From positions 62,001-126,000 of the forward strand of contig NZ_BQXM01000011.1 in assembly GCF_022836495.1 (NCBI RefSeq): 64,000 nt of DNA, written 5' to 3'. The stretch comes from Desulforhabdus sp. TSK (GTDB taxonomy: Bacteria; Desulfobacterota; Syntrophobacteria; Syntrophobacterales; Syntrophobacteraceae). The notes beneath the pieces were generated by a model. It did not search any database and had not been told where the DNA came from. It was given only the letters and a program-made list of their open reading frames with translations. The position numbers and the translations under genes were made by a program. Shown here piece by piece: positions 53,078-62,038 of this stretch (the first letter of the stretch is position 1; each line of letters opens with the position of its first letter).

Positions 53078-55012
53078 ATGGCAAAGAAGAGCGACGAACA
53101 GATGAATCCTTTGGAAAAACTGATGGAACGCCTTAGAAATGCCTCCGGGGAAGGGGGATCTCCCCAGAAGGATTCCTCCCAGCGGAAAGTCCATTTCTCC
53201 TTTTGGTACTTCATGCTGGCCCTCCTCTTGATCTCCTGGCTGCAGGGGTACATGGCCGAGCCCCAGCGGGAGCGGGTGCCCTATTCGCAATTCAAACAGT
53301 GGGTGCGGGAGGGACGGGTCGAAAACGTCGTGCTGGGCCCTGAAAGGATCCGGGGGGAGGTCCGAAACGATAAGGAATCCGATAAGGATAAGGTGAAGCA
53401 CTTTGTGACGGTCCGCGTCGAAGACCCGGAACTGGTGGGGCTGCTGGATCAGCATGGCATAGAATATTCCGGCCTGACGGAAAACAAATGGATCGGCGTC
53501 ATTCTCTCCTGGCTGATGCCCCTGGCCATTTTTGTCCTCTTTTGGAGCTACCTCATTCGGCGCATGAGCGGGGGACCCCAGGGGGTGCTTTCCGTGGGGA
53601 AGGCACGCGTCAAAATTTTTGCGGAAAAGGAAATCGGGATCACTTTCGATGACGTGGCGGGCATCGATGAGGCGAAGCAGGAGCTCCAGGAGATCGTGCA
53701 GTTCTTGAAGACTCCCGAGAAATTCCAGCGCCTGGGGGGAAAAATTCCCAAAGGGGTGCTGCTCCTGGGGGCTCCCGGAACGGGAAAAACCCTCCTCGCC
53801 AAAGCGGTGGCGGGGGAGGCGGGAGTCCCTTTTTTCAGCATGAGCGGTTCAGAATTTGTGGAAATGTTTGTGGGAGTCGGAGCGGCCCGCGTGCGGGATC
53901 TTTTCGGACAGGCCAAGGAGCAGGCCCCCTGCATCATCTTTCTGGACGAGCTGGACGCCCTGGGAAAAGCGCGTGGGCTCAATCCCATGGGAGGCCATGA
54001 CGAGCGGGAACAGACATTGAATCAGCTCCTGGTGGAAATGGACGGCTTCGATCCCCGTTCGGGGGTCATCATCATGGCGGCCACAAACCGCCCCGAAATC
54101 CTGGACCCCGCCCTCCTGCGGCCGGGGCGCTTCGACCGCCACGTGGCCATCGACAAGCCCGATATTCGGGGGCGGGAGGCCATTCTCAAGATCCACGTCA
54201 AGAACGTGAAGCTCGGTGCCGATGTGGACCTCAAAAAGATTGCGGGCATGACCCCCGGCTTTGTGGGGGCGGATCTGGCCAACCTGGTGAACGAAGCCGC
54301 CCTGTTTGCTGCGCGGCGTGATCGCGAGGAGGTCATCATGGTGGATTTCCAGGATGCGGCCGATCGCATCATCGGCGGCCTGGAAAAGAAGAACCGCGCC
54401 ATGAACCCCAGGGAGAAGGAGATCGTGGCGTATCACGAGTCCGGCCACGCGCTGGTGGCCATGTCCATTCCCCATGCGGACCCGGTCAATAAAATATCCA
54501 TCATTCCCCGGGGCATTGCAGCCCTCGGCTACACGCAGCAGCTTCCGACGGAGGACCGCTATCTCATGACGCGTGATGAGCTGTTGGACCGCCTGCAGGT
54601 GCTGCTGGGGGGGCGGGTGGCCGAGGAAGTCATTTTCGGAGACATATCCACGGGGGCCCAGAATGATCTGCAACGGGCGACGGACATTGCCCGCAGCATG
54701 GTGATGGAATACGGGATGAGCGAACGGCTGGGGCCCATGACCTATACCCGTGAGCCCCGTTCGGCCCACCTGGATATGGGGATCGGTCCGAAGGAGAGGG
54801 AATTCAGTGAGCGCACGGCCCAGGAAATCGATGAAGAGATTTCCCGGCTCATTGAAGAATCTCACGGAAAGGTCCGCAATGTTTTGAACGGCCACAGCGA
54901 CTCGTTGAAAGAACTGGCTGGAATCCTCCTGGAGCGGGAATCCATCGAAGGGGATGAACTGAAGAAATTCATCGAGGCTTTCAAAGCCAAGGCCTCTTCG
55001 CCTCAGCCATGA
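53078..55012 (+). CDS. ftsH: ATP-dependent zinc metalloprotease FtsH
   Basis: A 644-residue membrane-bound AAA+ protease. Two helices (residues 42-57, 139-160) flank a periplasmic part; the ATPase has Walker A GAPGTGKT (231-238), Walker [11 protein letters not shown] and the second region of homology ([18 protein letters not shown]); the protease has HESGH (453-457). It degrades unassembled membrane proteins and regulatory proteins such as LpxC. GGAGGAAGGGG precedes the ATG. Confidence 0.97.
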   Translation: MAKKSDEQMNPLEKLMERLRNASGEGGSPQKDSSQRKVHFSFWYFMLALLLISWLQGYMAEPQRERVPYSQFKQWVREGRVENVVLGPERIRGEVRNDKESDKDKVKHFVTVRVEDPELVGLLDQHGIEYSGLTENKWIGVILSWLMPLAIFVLFWSYLIRRMSGGPQGVLSVGKARVKIFAEKEIGITFDDVAGIDEAKQELQEIVQFLKTPEKFQRLGGKIPKGVLLLGAPGTGKTLLAKAVAGEAGVPFFSMSGSEFVEMFVGVGAARVRDLFGQAKEQAPCIIFLDELDALGKARGLNPMGGHDEREQTLNQLLVEMDGFDPRSGVIIMAATNRPEILDPALLRPGRFDRHVAIDKPDIRGREAILKIHVKNVKLGADVDLKKIAGMTPGFVGADLANLVNEAALFAARRDREEVIMVDFQDAADRIIGGLEKKNRAMNPREKEIVAYHESGHALVAMSIPHADPVNKISIIPRGIAALGYTQQLPTEDRYLMTRDELLDRLQVLLGGRVAEEVIFGDISTGAQNDLQRATDIARSMVMEYGMSERLGPMTYTREPRSAHLDMGIGPKEREFSERTAQEIDEEISRLIEESHGKVRNVLNGHSDSLKELAGILLERESIEGDELKKFIEAFKAKASSPQP

Positions 55013-55078
55013 AGGAGGGATGGGGATGCTTCTTCCGATGCTTCGCTTCCCAAACAGTAATGTTCACGGAAAAATCCC

Positions 55079-56992
55079 ATGAGAGCCATCACGGCCTGCA
55101 ACCTGGATTGCCCCGATGCCTGCTCGCTTCTTGTCTGGACCGACGCCGAGGGCAATCTTCAGCTGAAGGGAAATCCGGATCATCCGTTCACCTCGGGTTT
55201 CACCTGCAAGAAATCCAGGAATTTTTTCCAGCGTCTCCAGAGCTCCCATCGGCTCAAAACACCCCTTTTGCGGGTAGGGAAGGGCTGGGAGGCTATCACG
55301 TGGGACGAAGCCCTGCAGCTTTGCGCTGAAAAGATCGCGGAATACCGGAAAGAACCGGCGTCCATCCTCCACTTCCACGGCGAAGGGGCCAAGGGAGTTT
55401 TGAAGCAGGCGGGGAAGCTCTTCTTTGCGCGCCTCGGCTCTTCCCAGGTGAAGGGATCCCTTTGCGATGCCGCGGGCTATGTGGCCTGTGTCATGGATTT
55501 CGGGTCCCGGGACAACAATGACATCACCGATCTCCTCCATGCCCGCCGCATCGTCAATTGGGGCAAAGATCTTTCCCGGAGCTCCATTCATACGGCCGCC
55601 CTCGTGCAGAAGGCCCGCCGCGACGGCTGCCGGGTCCTGACCATTTCTCCCGGCGGAGACGGCAATGGCCCCTTTTCCCACAAAACCGTCCGCATTCGTC
55701 CGGGTACCGACCGCTTCCTGGCCGCGGCTCTCATCCGCCTTCTCCTGGAACGGCAGGGAGCATCCTCCGCCATATTGGAGCGCACAGGCAACGGGGAGGC
55801 GTTTCTGGCCCTCATCCGTTCGCTGGATGTGGACCGCCTGCTCCAGACCTGCCAGGTGGATCCGGAGGGCCTGGAGAGCATTTACTCCTTTTACGCAGCC
55901 CCGGAGCCGACGGCGACCCTCATGGGCGCGGGAGTACAGCGGTATGCCTACGGCGGCGAAAATATGCGGTTCATCAATGCTCTGGCGCTCCTTTCGGGAA
56001 ACATCGGCCGTTCGGGGGGTGGAACCTATTTTCACCTCCATTCCCTGAGGAACCTGAACCTGGACTGGACCAAAGACCCGGATCGCAAACCCCGCCGCTC
56101 CCTCCTCATGCCGACGGTGGGGCGCGACATCCTCGCTGCCGAAGATCCGCCCATTCGCATGCTCTGGGTGGAGGGCTCCAATGTCGTCAACCAGGCGCCC
56201 GATTCCCACGAAGTCGTGAAGGCGTTCGAATCCATCGCCTTCAAAGTCGTGGTGGACGCCTTCATGACGGATACGGCGGAACGTGCCGACTTGGTGCTGC
56301 CCTGCGCCCTCATGATGGAGCAGGAAGATGTGGAAGCTTCCTACCTGCACGATTTCGTCCATTATGTGAGACCCGTGCTTCAGCCCCCCGGGGAGGCGCG
56401 GAGCGATTACTGGATCCTTTCGGAGCTGGGCAGGCGCCTGGATCCTCCCATCATCCTCCCGGACCCGGAAACCTGCTTCAGGCGCTCCCTCGACACGCCC
56501 CACCTGGATGCTTCCCTGGAAGAGCTGCGCGAACGGAACTTCGTGCGGGCCAGGCGACGGCCTGTCGCCTATGTCGGTCTGCAGTTCGACCATGCCGACG
56601 GCAAGTACCGCTTTCCGGAAGCCCTCCATCCCGAAGCCCCACCGCCGCCGGGGTATCCGCTCCGCCTTCTGAGCCTCATTCGCGGTGAAGCCATTCATTC
56701 CCAGATTTTGCCCGAAAAGCAGGAAATGCCTCCCCTGGTGCGGGTGGCCCCGGATTGTCGCTCCCTGGAAGGCTTGAACCTGGAGGAGCCGGTGGCCCTC
56801 GTTTCCCCCCTGGGGCGCCTGAAAGTCAGGGTGACCTTGTTGGAAGGACTGCACCCGGAGGTCGTCGTCTACCGCAGGGGGGACTGGATGAAACTGGGCG
56901 GGGGAGCCAATCAGCTCATTGCCGCCGCTCTCTCGGATGTGGGGAAGGGAGCACCCTATTACCAGCAGTATGCGAGGCTTGAAAACGAATGA
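55079..56992 (+). CDS. Molybdopterin-dependent oxidoreductase
   Basis: A 637-residue DMSO-reductase-family catalytic subunit without signal peptide. CNLDCPDAC plus a later Cys (FTCKKSR) give one [4Fe-4S] cluster; GTDRFLAAALIRLLLE, HGEGAKGVLKQAGKLFF and ADLVLPC follow the family. C144 in KGSLCDAAGY is in the position of the metal ligand loop. Substrate unknown; formate dehydrogenase-like and related oxidoreductases are possible. No partner subunits are next to it. It starts 66 bases after ftsH. Confidence 0.85.
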   Translation: MRAITACNLDCPDACSLLVWTDAEGNLQLKGNPDHPFTSGFTCKKSRNFFQRLQSSHRLKTPLLRVGKGWEAITWDEALQLCAEKIAEYRKEPASILHFHGEGAKGVLKQAGKLFFARLGSSQVKGSLCDAAGYVACVMDFGSRDNNDITDLLHARRIVNWGKDLSRSSIHTAALVQKARRDGCRVLTISPGGDGNGPFSHKTVRIRPGTDRFLAAALIRLLLERQGASSAILERTGNGEAFLALIRSLDVDRLLQTCQVDPEGLESIYSFYAAPEPTATLMGAGVQRYAYGGENMRFINALALLSGNIGRSGGGTYFHLHSLRNLNLDWTKDPDRKPRRSLLMPTVGRDILAAEDPPIRMLWVEGSNVVNQAPDSHEVVKAFESIAFKVVVDAFMTDTAERADLVLPCALMMEQEDVEASYLHDFVHYVRPVLQPPGEARSDYWILSELGRRLDPPIILPDPETCFRRSLDTPHLDASLEELRERNFVRARRRPVAYVGLQFDHADGKYRFPEALHPEAPPPPGYPLRLLSLIRGEAIHSQILPEKQEMPPLVRVAPDCRSLEGLNLEEPVALVSPLGRLKVRVTLLEGLHPEVVVYRRGDWMKLGGGANQLIAAALSDVGKGAPYYQQYARLENE

Positions 56993-57063
56993 AGCGGGTC
57001 GAGCCGGGCGAAAGGCGCGAACAGTTCAATGACAGCTGACCGTTGAGAAAGGGAACAAATTCC

Positions 57064-57741
57064 ATGACTCCATCTGAGCAGACCATTCCGCGGGAAATTC
57101 TCGAATTTTGTGAGCGCTGTGCCGAAGGCCTTCGGGGCTTGAAGAACCCCAGAGACTGCATCACGTATATCCAAAAGGAGCTGCCCTTACTCCTGCGGGA
57201 AAGGGATCTTTTCATCGGGCTCCTCCAGGATGCGGTGGGAGGGCACAGCTTCCTGGACCCCCGCCGTCCCACGATGTTCGACAACGAGCTGGTCGTCTAT
57301 GTGGCACAGGACCGGCTTTTTTCCCTGAGGATGTACCTCTGGGGGCCCGGTGAATTTTCGACGCCCCACGACCACAACGCCTGGGGAGTCCTTGGACCCC
57401 TTTCGGACGGGTACAGCGTGACCAACTATCGGCGTGAAGACGACGAAAGTCGGAAAGGCTATGCCCGCTTGACCGAAGTGGAGCATTTTACCCTGAACCA
57501 GGGGGAAACGACCTCCACGCTGCCGTTGAAAGCAGGCATTCACAAGACGGGAAACCCGACGGAGGAAACCCTCATTTCCCTCAACCTGTATGGGAAATCC
57601 CTGCCGCGCGGGTACATCAACGGGTTCGAGCTGGAAACGAACCGCGTGTTCCCCATCCTGCCGCCCCGGCGCAAGAAGGAGTATCTCCTGTTCAGTGCCC
57701 TGGTCACTTTGAAAAAGGATGCGGCCGGCCCGGGGAATTAA
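57064..57741 (+). CDS. Cysteine dioxygenase-like cupin
   Basis: A 225-residue cupin related to cysteine dioxygenase-type proteins. The iron motif is HDHNAWGVLGPLSDG (two His), with a later GIHKTGN providing a third His, as in the CDO/PPCDO superfamily. It may oxidise a small thiol or similar ligand. The neighbour is the molybdopterin oxidoreductase. ATG 57064 follows AAGGGAA; a TTG at 57043 is possible. Confidence 0.72.
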   Translation: MTPSEQTIPREILEFCERCAEGLRGLKNPRDCITYIQKELPLLLRERDLFIGLLQDAVGGHSFLDPRRPTMFDNELVVYVAQDRLFSLRMYLWGPGEFSTPHDHNAWGVLGPLSDGYSVTNYRREDDESRKGYARLTEVEHFTLNQGETTSTLPLKAGIHKTGNPTEETLISLNLYGKSLPRGYINGFELETNRVFPILPPRRKKEYLLFSALVTLKKDAAGPGN

Positions 57742-57803
57742 GGGCATTCGGAAGGAGCATCTCAGGCACCTGAGCCGATATTTTCCAATGTTGCCAACCC
57801 GTC

Positions 57804-57828
57804 ATTCCGGCATGCTTCAAGCCGGAAT
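57804..57828. repeat. Dispersed intergenic palindrome, copy 2
   Basis: ATTCCGGC, nine-base loop, GCCGGAAT; same arms as the 51835-51854 copy. It lies in the 248-base gap between the cupin gene and the DJ-1 gene, which contains no other recognised feature. Confidence 0.65.
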
Positions 57829-57989
57829 CCAGGCACACGACACAGGGGGCATGTACTGGCCGGCTGGAAACGCCACACGTCAACCTCCAGACATACTCTC
57901 CGGGTTGGGCAAAGCTTTGCAGGGTTATTTTGTATTCACCCGACCTGTAAACAGTTCAAGGAAGGAAAGATACCAGAAAGGAGCGCATC

Positions 57990-58571
57990 ATGAGTGTAAA
58001 GAAGATTTTGATGATTGTCGGTGACTATGTAGAAGACTACGAGGTGATGGTGCCGTTCCAGGCGCTGACGATGGTGGGGCACACGGTCCATGCCGTTTGT
58101 CCCGGCAAGAGCGCAGGCGACACAGTACGCACCGCTATCCATGATTTCGAGGGAGACCAGACCTACAGCGAAAAGCCCGGCCACAACTTTGCCCTCAATG
58201 CCGCTTTCGCCGACGTGCGGGCGGAAGACTACGACGCGCTGGTGATCCCCGGCGGTCGCGCCCCCGAGTACCTTCGCCTGAACGACACCGTGCTGAAGAT
58301 GGTGCGTCATTTCCAGGAAGCGGACAAGCCCATTGCTGCCATCTGCCATGGGGCGCAGATCCTCGCTGCAGCAGGAGTCGTAGAGGGCAGAGCCTGTTCC
58401 GCATATCCGGCGGTGGGGCCGGAAGTCACCCGCGCGGGCGGTAAGTATGTCGACATACCCGTGGACAAGGGCCACGTAGACGGCAAGCTCGTGACCGCAC
58501 CCGCTTGGCCGGCGCATCCCGACTGGCTCGCCAAATTTCTGAAGGTGCTGGGAACGAAGATCGAGCCATAG
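57990..58571 (+). CDS. DJ-1/PfpI family protein
   Basis: A 193-residue class I glutamine-amidotransferase-like fold. The nucleophile elbow is AICHGAQIL (Cys), with [14 protein letters not shown] before it and PHPDW-like PAHPDW near the end, typical of PfpI/YhbO-like enzymes that act as glyoxalase III, deglycase or protease in different reports. It may deal with damaged proteins or carbonyl stress. GAAAGGAG precedes the ATG. Confidence 0.85.
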   Translation: MSVKKILMIVGDYVEDYEVMVPFQALTMVGHTVHAVCPGKSAGDTVRTAIHDFEGDQTYSEKPGHNFALNAAFADVRAEDYDALVIPGGRAPEYLRLNDTVLKMVRHFQEADKPIAAICHGAQILAAAGVVEGRACSAYPAVGPEVTRAGGKYVDIPVDKGHVDGKLVTAPAWPAHPDWLAKFLKVLGTKIEP

Positions 58572-58593
58572 CCCGCCACTGGAGAATCTCGTC

Positions 58594-58676
58594 CTGTCAT
58601 TTGGAGCTGAGCAAAGCGAGGAGAAGTGGTTGCTGTCGGAGCATCACGATTCCTTGTTGTCAGCTTGAAATGACAG
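58594..58676. repeat. 83-bp element with 9-bp inverted ends
   Basis: CTGTCATTT (58594-58602) and AAATGACAG (58668-58676) bound an 83-bp segment, the pattern of a small dispersed or MITE-like repeat. It lies just after the DJ-1 gene, at the edge of the restriction island. Confidence 0.5.
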
Positions 58677-58804
58677 GTCTGCACCAAAACGTCATCACCT
58701 GCGTCACCAGTGGGGCTGAGCGGTTACGAAGCCAGTATGTGGTATGCCCGCATGGTGCATTTGATCGTCCGGTAAATCGAGGGTGAAAGGATGATGGGGG
58801 AAGG

Positions 58805-58882
58805 TTTGCCCGCTATCTGCAAAAACTCATGGGCGATCTGTGGCTGTTTCTCGTTGATGATGGAGTTGAACCCACCAACGAG
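58805..58882 (+). mobile_element. Transposase fragment (IS66-type C-terminal piece)
   Basis: In one frame this stretch reads RYLQKLMGDLWLF then LVDDGVEPTNE, which matches the final part of IS66-like transposases (a Trp-Leu-Phe segment followed by EPTN, part of the catalytic end). It starts and ends without codon signals and has no terminal repeats, so it is a leftover of an old insertion. It lies directly upstream of the restriction genes. Confidence 0.55.
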
Positions 58883-59022
58883 TCGCTCCAGCCGACCTCA
58901 CCCCCTTTGGTTCTTTTGAGCTTTGGTGTGGTGTCAGCGGCGGTTTTCCTTTTTGGTTTCGTGAGGGGCGCGCCGGTTGAGCCTGGGCGTAGCCTCATCT
59001 AGCCATGAATCGCGAAGAGTCT

Positions 59023-59570
59023 ATGAACATCGAAGAATTGGAACAGGCAATCCGGCAGTGGGAGAGCGCTGTTGAATGGATTGCGAGGGGCTGGGACAGC
59101 ATTGAGGATTACACTCACGATCTCCAGTATCGTGAAGACCTTGAAGAAGCGCTTTCGTGTTATTTTCGAGAGAGATTGTTCCAGAACCGTTGCTTCGCCG
59201 GATTACCACGGCCGATGATTCATTTCGAGAGGCTACGGTTGCCTCTCGCCTGTGTATTTGGCATTGTGGGCCACAGTTCCGGCATTACCCGAATGGACAT
59301 GTTGAACTCCTGTTTAAACCCTACGATCAGGAGACATATTGGTATTATTATCGTTGGCAGCCAGATTGTCCATACTCATGGCGAGAGCACGACGGTATTA
59401 GCTATCAACGAGAGATCCACGGTCTCGACTTTGAAAACATGAACGTGGCGGAGCTCAAAGGTGCAGTCAGACGCATGGTGGCGCGCCGGCATGAAAAGTT
59501 ACAGGGTGAGTATAGTGACAGAAGCCAGCACCACCCCAACAGCGACTCGTTTTCTCCCATGCCGGTCTAG
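59023..59570 (+). pseudogene. Uncharacterised gene with an internal frameshift, beside vsr
   Basis: A protein-like frame begins at ATG 59023 (MNIEELEQAIRQWES, then WDSIEDYTHDLQYREDLEEAL) and jumps near 59150-59175 to another frame that continues with LLRRITTADDSFREAT and ends YQREIHGLDFENMNV...ARRHEKLQ, stop at 59570. Both parts share composition, so one gene of about 180 residues is likely, interrupted by a one-base change. No family recognised; a link to the restriction system is inferred only from position. Confidence 0.5.
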
Positions 59571-59614
59571 CAAGCTGCTCTTCTGGCGTGACAAGATTCG
59601 TGAATAGTCCAACC

Positions 59615-60025
59615 ATGGACACACTTACAGTTCGAGAAAGAAGCCGCCGCATGTCCCTGGTGAAGGCCAAGGATACCGGGCCGGAAATGGCGGTCAGACG
59701 GTTGGTGTACTCACTCGGTTACAGGTACCGACTTCACGCTGGCGACCTGCCGGGAAAACCCGATATTGTGTTCAGAAGCCGAAAGAAGGCAATTTTCGTG
59801 CATGGATGTTTCTGGCATAGGCATGAGGACTGCCGACTGGCGAGGCTGCCTAAGTCAAAACTGGATTTTTGGTTGCCAAAACTCACTGGAAACAGGGAAA
59901 GGGATAAAGCCAACCAAGCTAAACTGAGTGACATGGGATGGAAATACTTGGTAGTATGGGAGTGTGAGATAGCAGATCCGCAATCACTTGAGGAACGTAT
60001 CATTCGTTTTCTTTCGGAGGGATAG
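59615..60025 (+). CDS. vsr: Very short patch repair endonuclease
   Basis: A 136-residue Vsr-type nickase. The family signatures are MSLVKAKDTGPEM (D20, E24), LPGKPDIVF (D50) and VHGCFWHRHEDC (H63, H68, H70), plus VVWECE near the end. Vsr repairs T:G mismatches that arise when 5-methylcytosine deaminates, so it fits the m5C methyltransferase encoded two bases after its stop. The ATG 59615 is preferred although the ribosome site is weak; a GTG at 59588 is the alternative. Confidence 0.93.
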   Translation: MDTLTVRERSRRMSLVKAKDTGPEMAVRRLVYSLGYRYRLHAGDLPGKPDIVFRSRKKAIFVHGCFWHRHEDCRLARLPKSKLDFWLPKLTGNRERDKANQAKLSDMGWKYLVVWECEIADPQSLEERIIRFLSEG

Positions 60026-60027
60026 AG

Positions 60028-61245
60028 ATGAAGTCCGTTGAGCTTTTCGCTGGTGCTGGGGGATTGGCGCTAGGTCTAAGTTTCGCAGGCTTCAATCACG
60101 GTGCCGTGATCGAGTGGGATAAATGGGCTTGTGATACCATAAGGGAGAACAAGGCATCTGGTTTTCCATTGGTGAGAGACTGGGAGGTGTTTGAAGGAGA
60201 CGTCAGAACATTCGATCTTGCCGGCCTGTCCGGAAAGGTCGACCTTGTTTCCGGAGGTCCCCCATGTCAGCCTTTCTCGCTCGGCGGGAAGCATATGGGA
60301 CGCAAGGACGAAAGGGATATGTTTCCCGCAGCTGTTCGAGTTGTCGGGACACTAGCACCACGAGGGTTCGTCTTCGAAAACGTGAAGGGTATCACCAGGG
60401 CCTCGTTTGCCAATTATTTCCAATATATAATCTTGCAGCTATCCTACCCCGAAATTATCCCAAAGCCCGACGAAGATTGGACCGATCATTTAACGAGACT
60501 TGAACGGCACAAGACCTCGGGAAAAGTTAATGGACTCACGTATAATGTCGTGGCGCGGGTCCTCAACGCAGCCGATTATGGCGTTCCGCAACGACGAGAA
60601 AGAGTGTTCATCGTTGGCTTTAGGAGTGATCTCAAAACGGAATGGGCCTTCCCAAAAGAAACCCATTGCCTCGATTCGCTGATTGATCAACAGTGGGTAA
60701 CGGGCGAGTATTGGGAAAGGCATCAGGTTCCCGTGGCAGAGCGGCCTGACATTTCGGAGCGTTTTGCCGATAGGCTGCCGAGATTGCGTCAGCTTCGGTT
60801 TCCATATGCGCGAAAACTGAAGCCATGGCGCACGGTGCGCGATGCTATCGCCGGTCTACCAGATCCCAGACACGCTGGTGGAAGGGGGCTTTTTCACGAC
60901 CACACCTTTCAACCCGGGGCAAAAGCCTATCCCGGTCATACAGGCAGCCCACTCGATCTTCCCGCCAAAGCGCTCAAGGCTGGTGACCACGGCGTTCCTG
61001 GCGGCGAGAATATGATGGTAATGCCGGATGGCTCCGTTCGGTATTTTACCATTCGCGAGTCCGCAAGACTTCAAACGTTTCCCGACGGGTTCCGATTCCA
61101 CGGTTCGTGGACTGAAACGATGAGACAGCTTGGCAACGCGGTTCCCGTGGCGCTTGCTCATCGGATCGGTGGGAGTATTGCTGCTCATCTTCTGTCCGAG
61201 GAGGAAGTCCAGTTGAAAGAGACTCTCACGGGAAGGCATCCATGA
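60028..61245 (+). CDS. DNA (cytosine-5-)-methyltransferase
   Basis: A 405-residue m5C methyltransferase. Motif I is LFAGAGGLALG, motif IV GPPCQPFS with catalytic C80, motif VI FENVKG, motif VIII QRRERVF, and motifs IX-X near the end (LQTFPDGF, QLGNAVPVALA). The target-recognition region lies between. With an Eco29kI-like nuclease downstream, it probably modifies CCGCGG. Its stop overlaps the nuclease start (ATGA), so the two are coupled. Confidence 0.95.
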   Translation: MKSVELFAGAGGLALGLSFAGFNHGAVIEWDKWACDTIRENKASGFPLVRDWEVFEGDVRTFDLAGLSGKVDLVSGGPPCQPFSLGGKHMGRKDERDMFPAAVRVVGTLAPRGFVFENVKGITRASFANYFQYIILQLSYPEIIPKPDEDWTDHLTRLERHKTSGKVNGLTYNVVARVLNAADYGVPQRRERVFIVGFRSDLKTEWAFPKETHCLDSLIDQQWVTGEYWERHQVPVAERPDISERFADRLPRLRQLRFPYARKLKPWRTVRDAIAGLPDPRHAGGRGLFHDHTFQPGAKAYPGHTGSPLDLPAKALKAGDHGVPGGENMMVMPDGSVRYFTIRESARLQTFPDGFRFHGSWTETMRQLGNAVPVALAHRIGGSIAAHLLSEEEVQLKETLTGRHP

Positions 61246-61874
61246 ACCCAGAGATGCCGTACAATCCTCTTGACAAGCATAATCTGGGAAAAAGCGTCGC
61301 GGATGCACTTCTTGCGAGGCAGAACACAGCGCTGGGCGAAATCGAGGCTTTCTCCGGAGCCGGCATATACGCAATCTACTACTCGGGTAAGTTCAGACCC
61401 TATGCAGCCATCTCGTCTCGGTCGGACGTTCTTCAACGCGAGATACCCATCTATGTCGGGAAGGCAGTCCCTCCAGGTGCTCGAAAAGGCAATTTCGGTC
61501 TGAACTCCGATCCCGGACAGGCTCTTTTCAGACGACTCAAGGAACATGCCGAGAGCATAAGGCTGGCGACCAATCTGGAGGTACGTGACTTCCATTGTCG
61601 ATATCTTGTTGTCGATGATATTTGGATACCCCTTGGCGAAGCTCTTCTCATCGCGAAATTTTCACCACTTTGGAACAAGATCATTGACGGGTTTGGCAAC
61701 CATGACCCCGGAAGCGGTCGGTATAACCAGTTGCGCTCCAGATGGGATACCCTGCATCCAGGTCGACCGTGGGCATTCAAATGCCAGGAACGTCCTGAAA
61801 CGCAAATACAAATAATCGAAGAATTACGGGCCTATCTACTGACCGCGCCTGACACCATTATTGGCGACGAATAA
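61242..61874 (+). CDS. Eco29kI-type GIY-YIG restriction endonuclease
   Basis: A 210-residue type II restriction enzyme with the GIY-YIG nuclease core: GIYAIYY (41-47), IPIYVGKAV (Y71, K74), a helix RRLKEHAESI (R98, H102), E133 in IPLGEALLI, N145 in SPLWNKII and FGNHDPGSGR after it. This order and spacing are those of the Eco29kI family, which cuts CCGCGG. Function in this genome is inferred; the catalytic Tyr, Arg, His, Glu and Asn are all present, so it should be active. It overlaps the methyltransferase gene. Confidence 0.9.
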   Translation: MNPEMPYNPLDKHNLGKSVADALLARQNTALGEIEAFSGAGIYAIYYSGKFRPYAAISSRSDVLQREIPIYVGKAVPPGARKGNFGLNSDPGQALFRRLKEHAESIRLATNLEVRDFHCRYLVVDDIWIPLGEALLIAKFSPLWNKIIDGFGNHDPGSGRYNQLRSRWDTLHPGRPWAFKCQERPETQIQIIEELRAYLLTAPDTIIGDE

Positions 61875-62038
61875 GGATGGATCGTGAGAGCAAAGCGAAC
61901 CACGATCTATCCTTATATGTTTAATTAAAATCAATTATTTGCAATGGAGATGCAGTCAAGATGGACAAAGTCTAGCTAAGATCATCCTCTCATGAGACGG
62001 GCACTCTCGTTCCCGTGTCACCCTGGAGAGCATGAGTC

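Larger units (their letters stand above)
58572..59022. other. Left border of the restriction island
   Basis: 450 bases without an intact gene. It holds the 83-bp inverted-end element and the transposase scrap. Base usage becomes more AT-rich from here to about 61.9 kb than in the flanking housekeeping genes, which fits acquired DNA. Confidence 0.5.

Noticed and set aside
55064-56854. 596-codon open frame on the minus strand
   Set aside because: Antisense shadow of the molybdopterin oxidoreductase.
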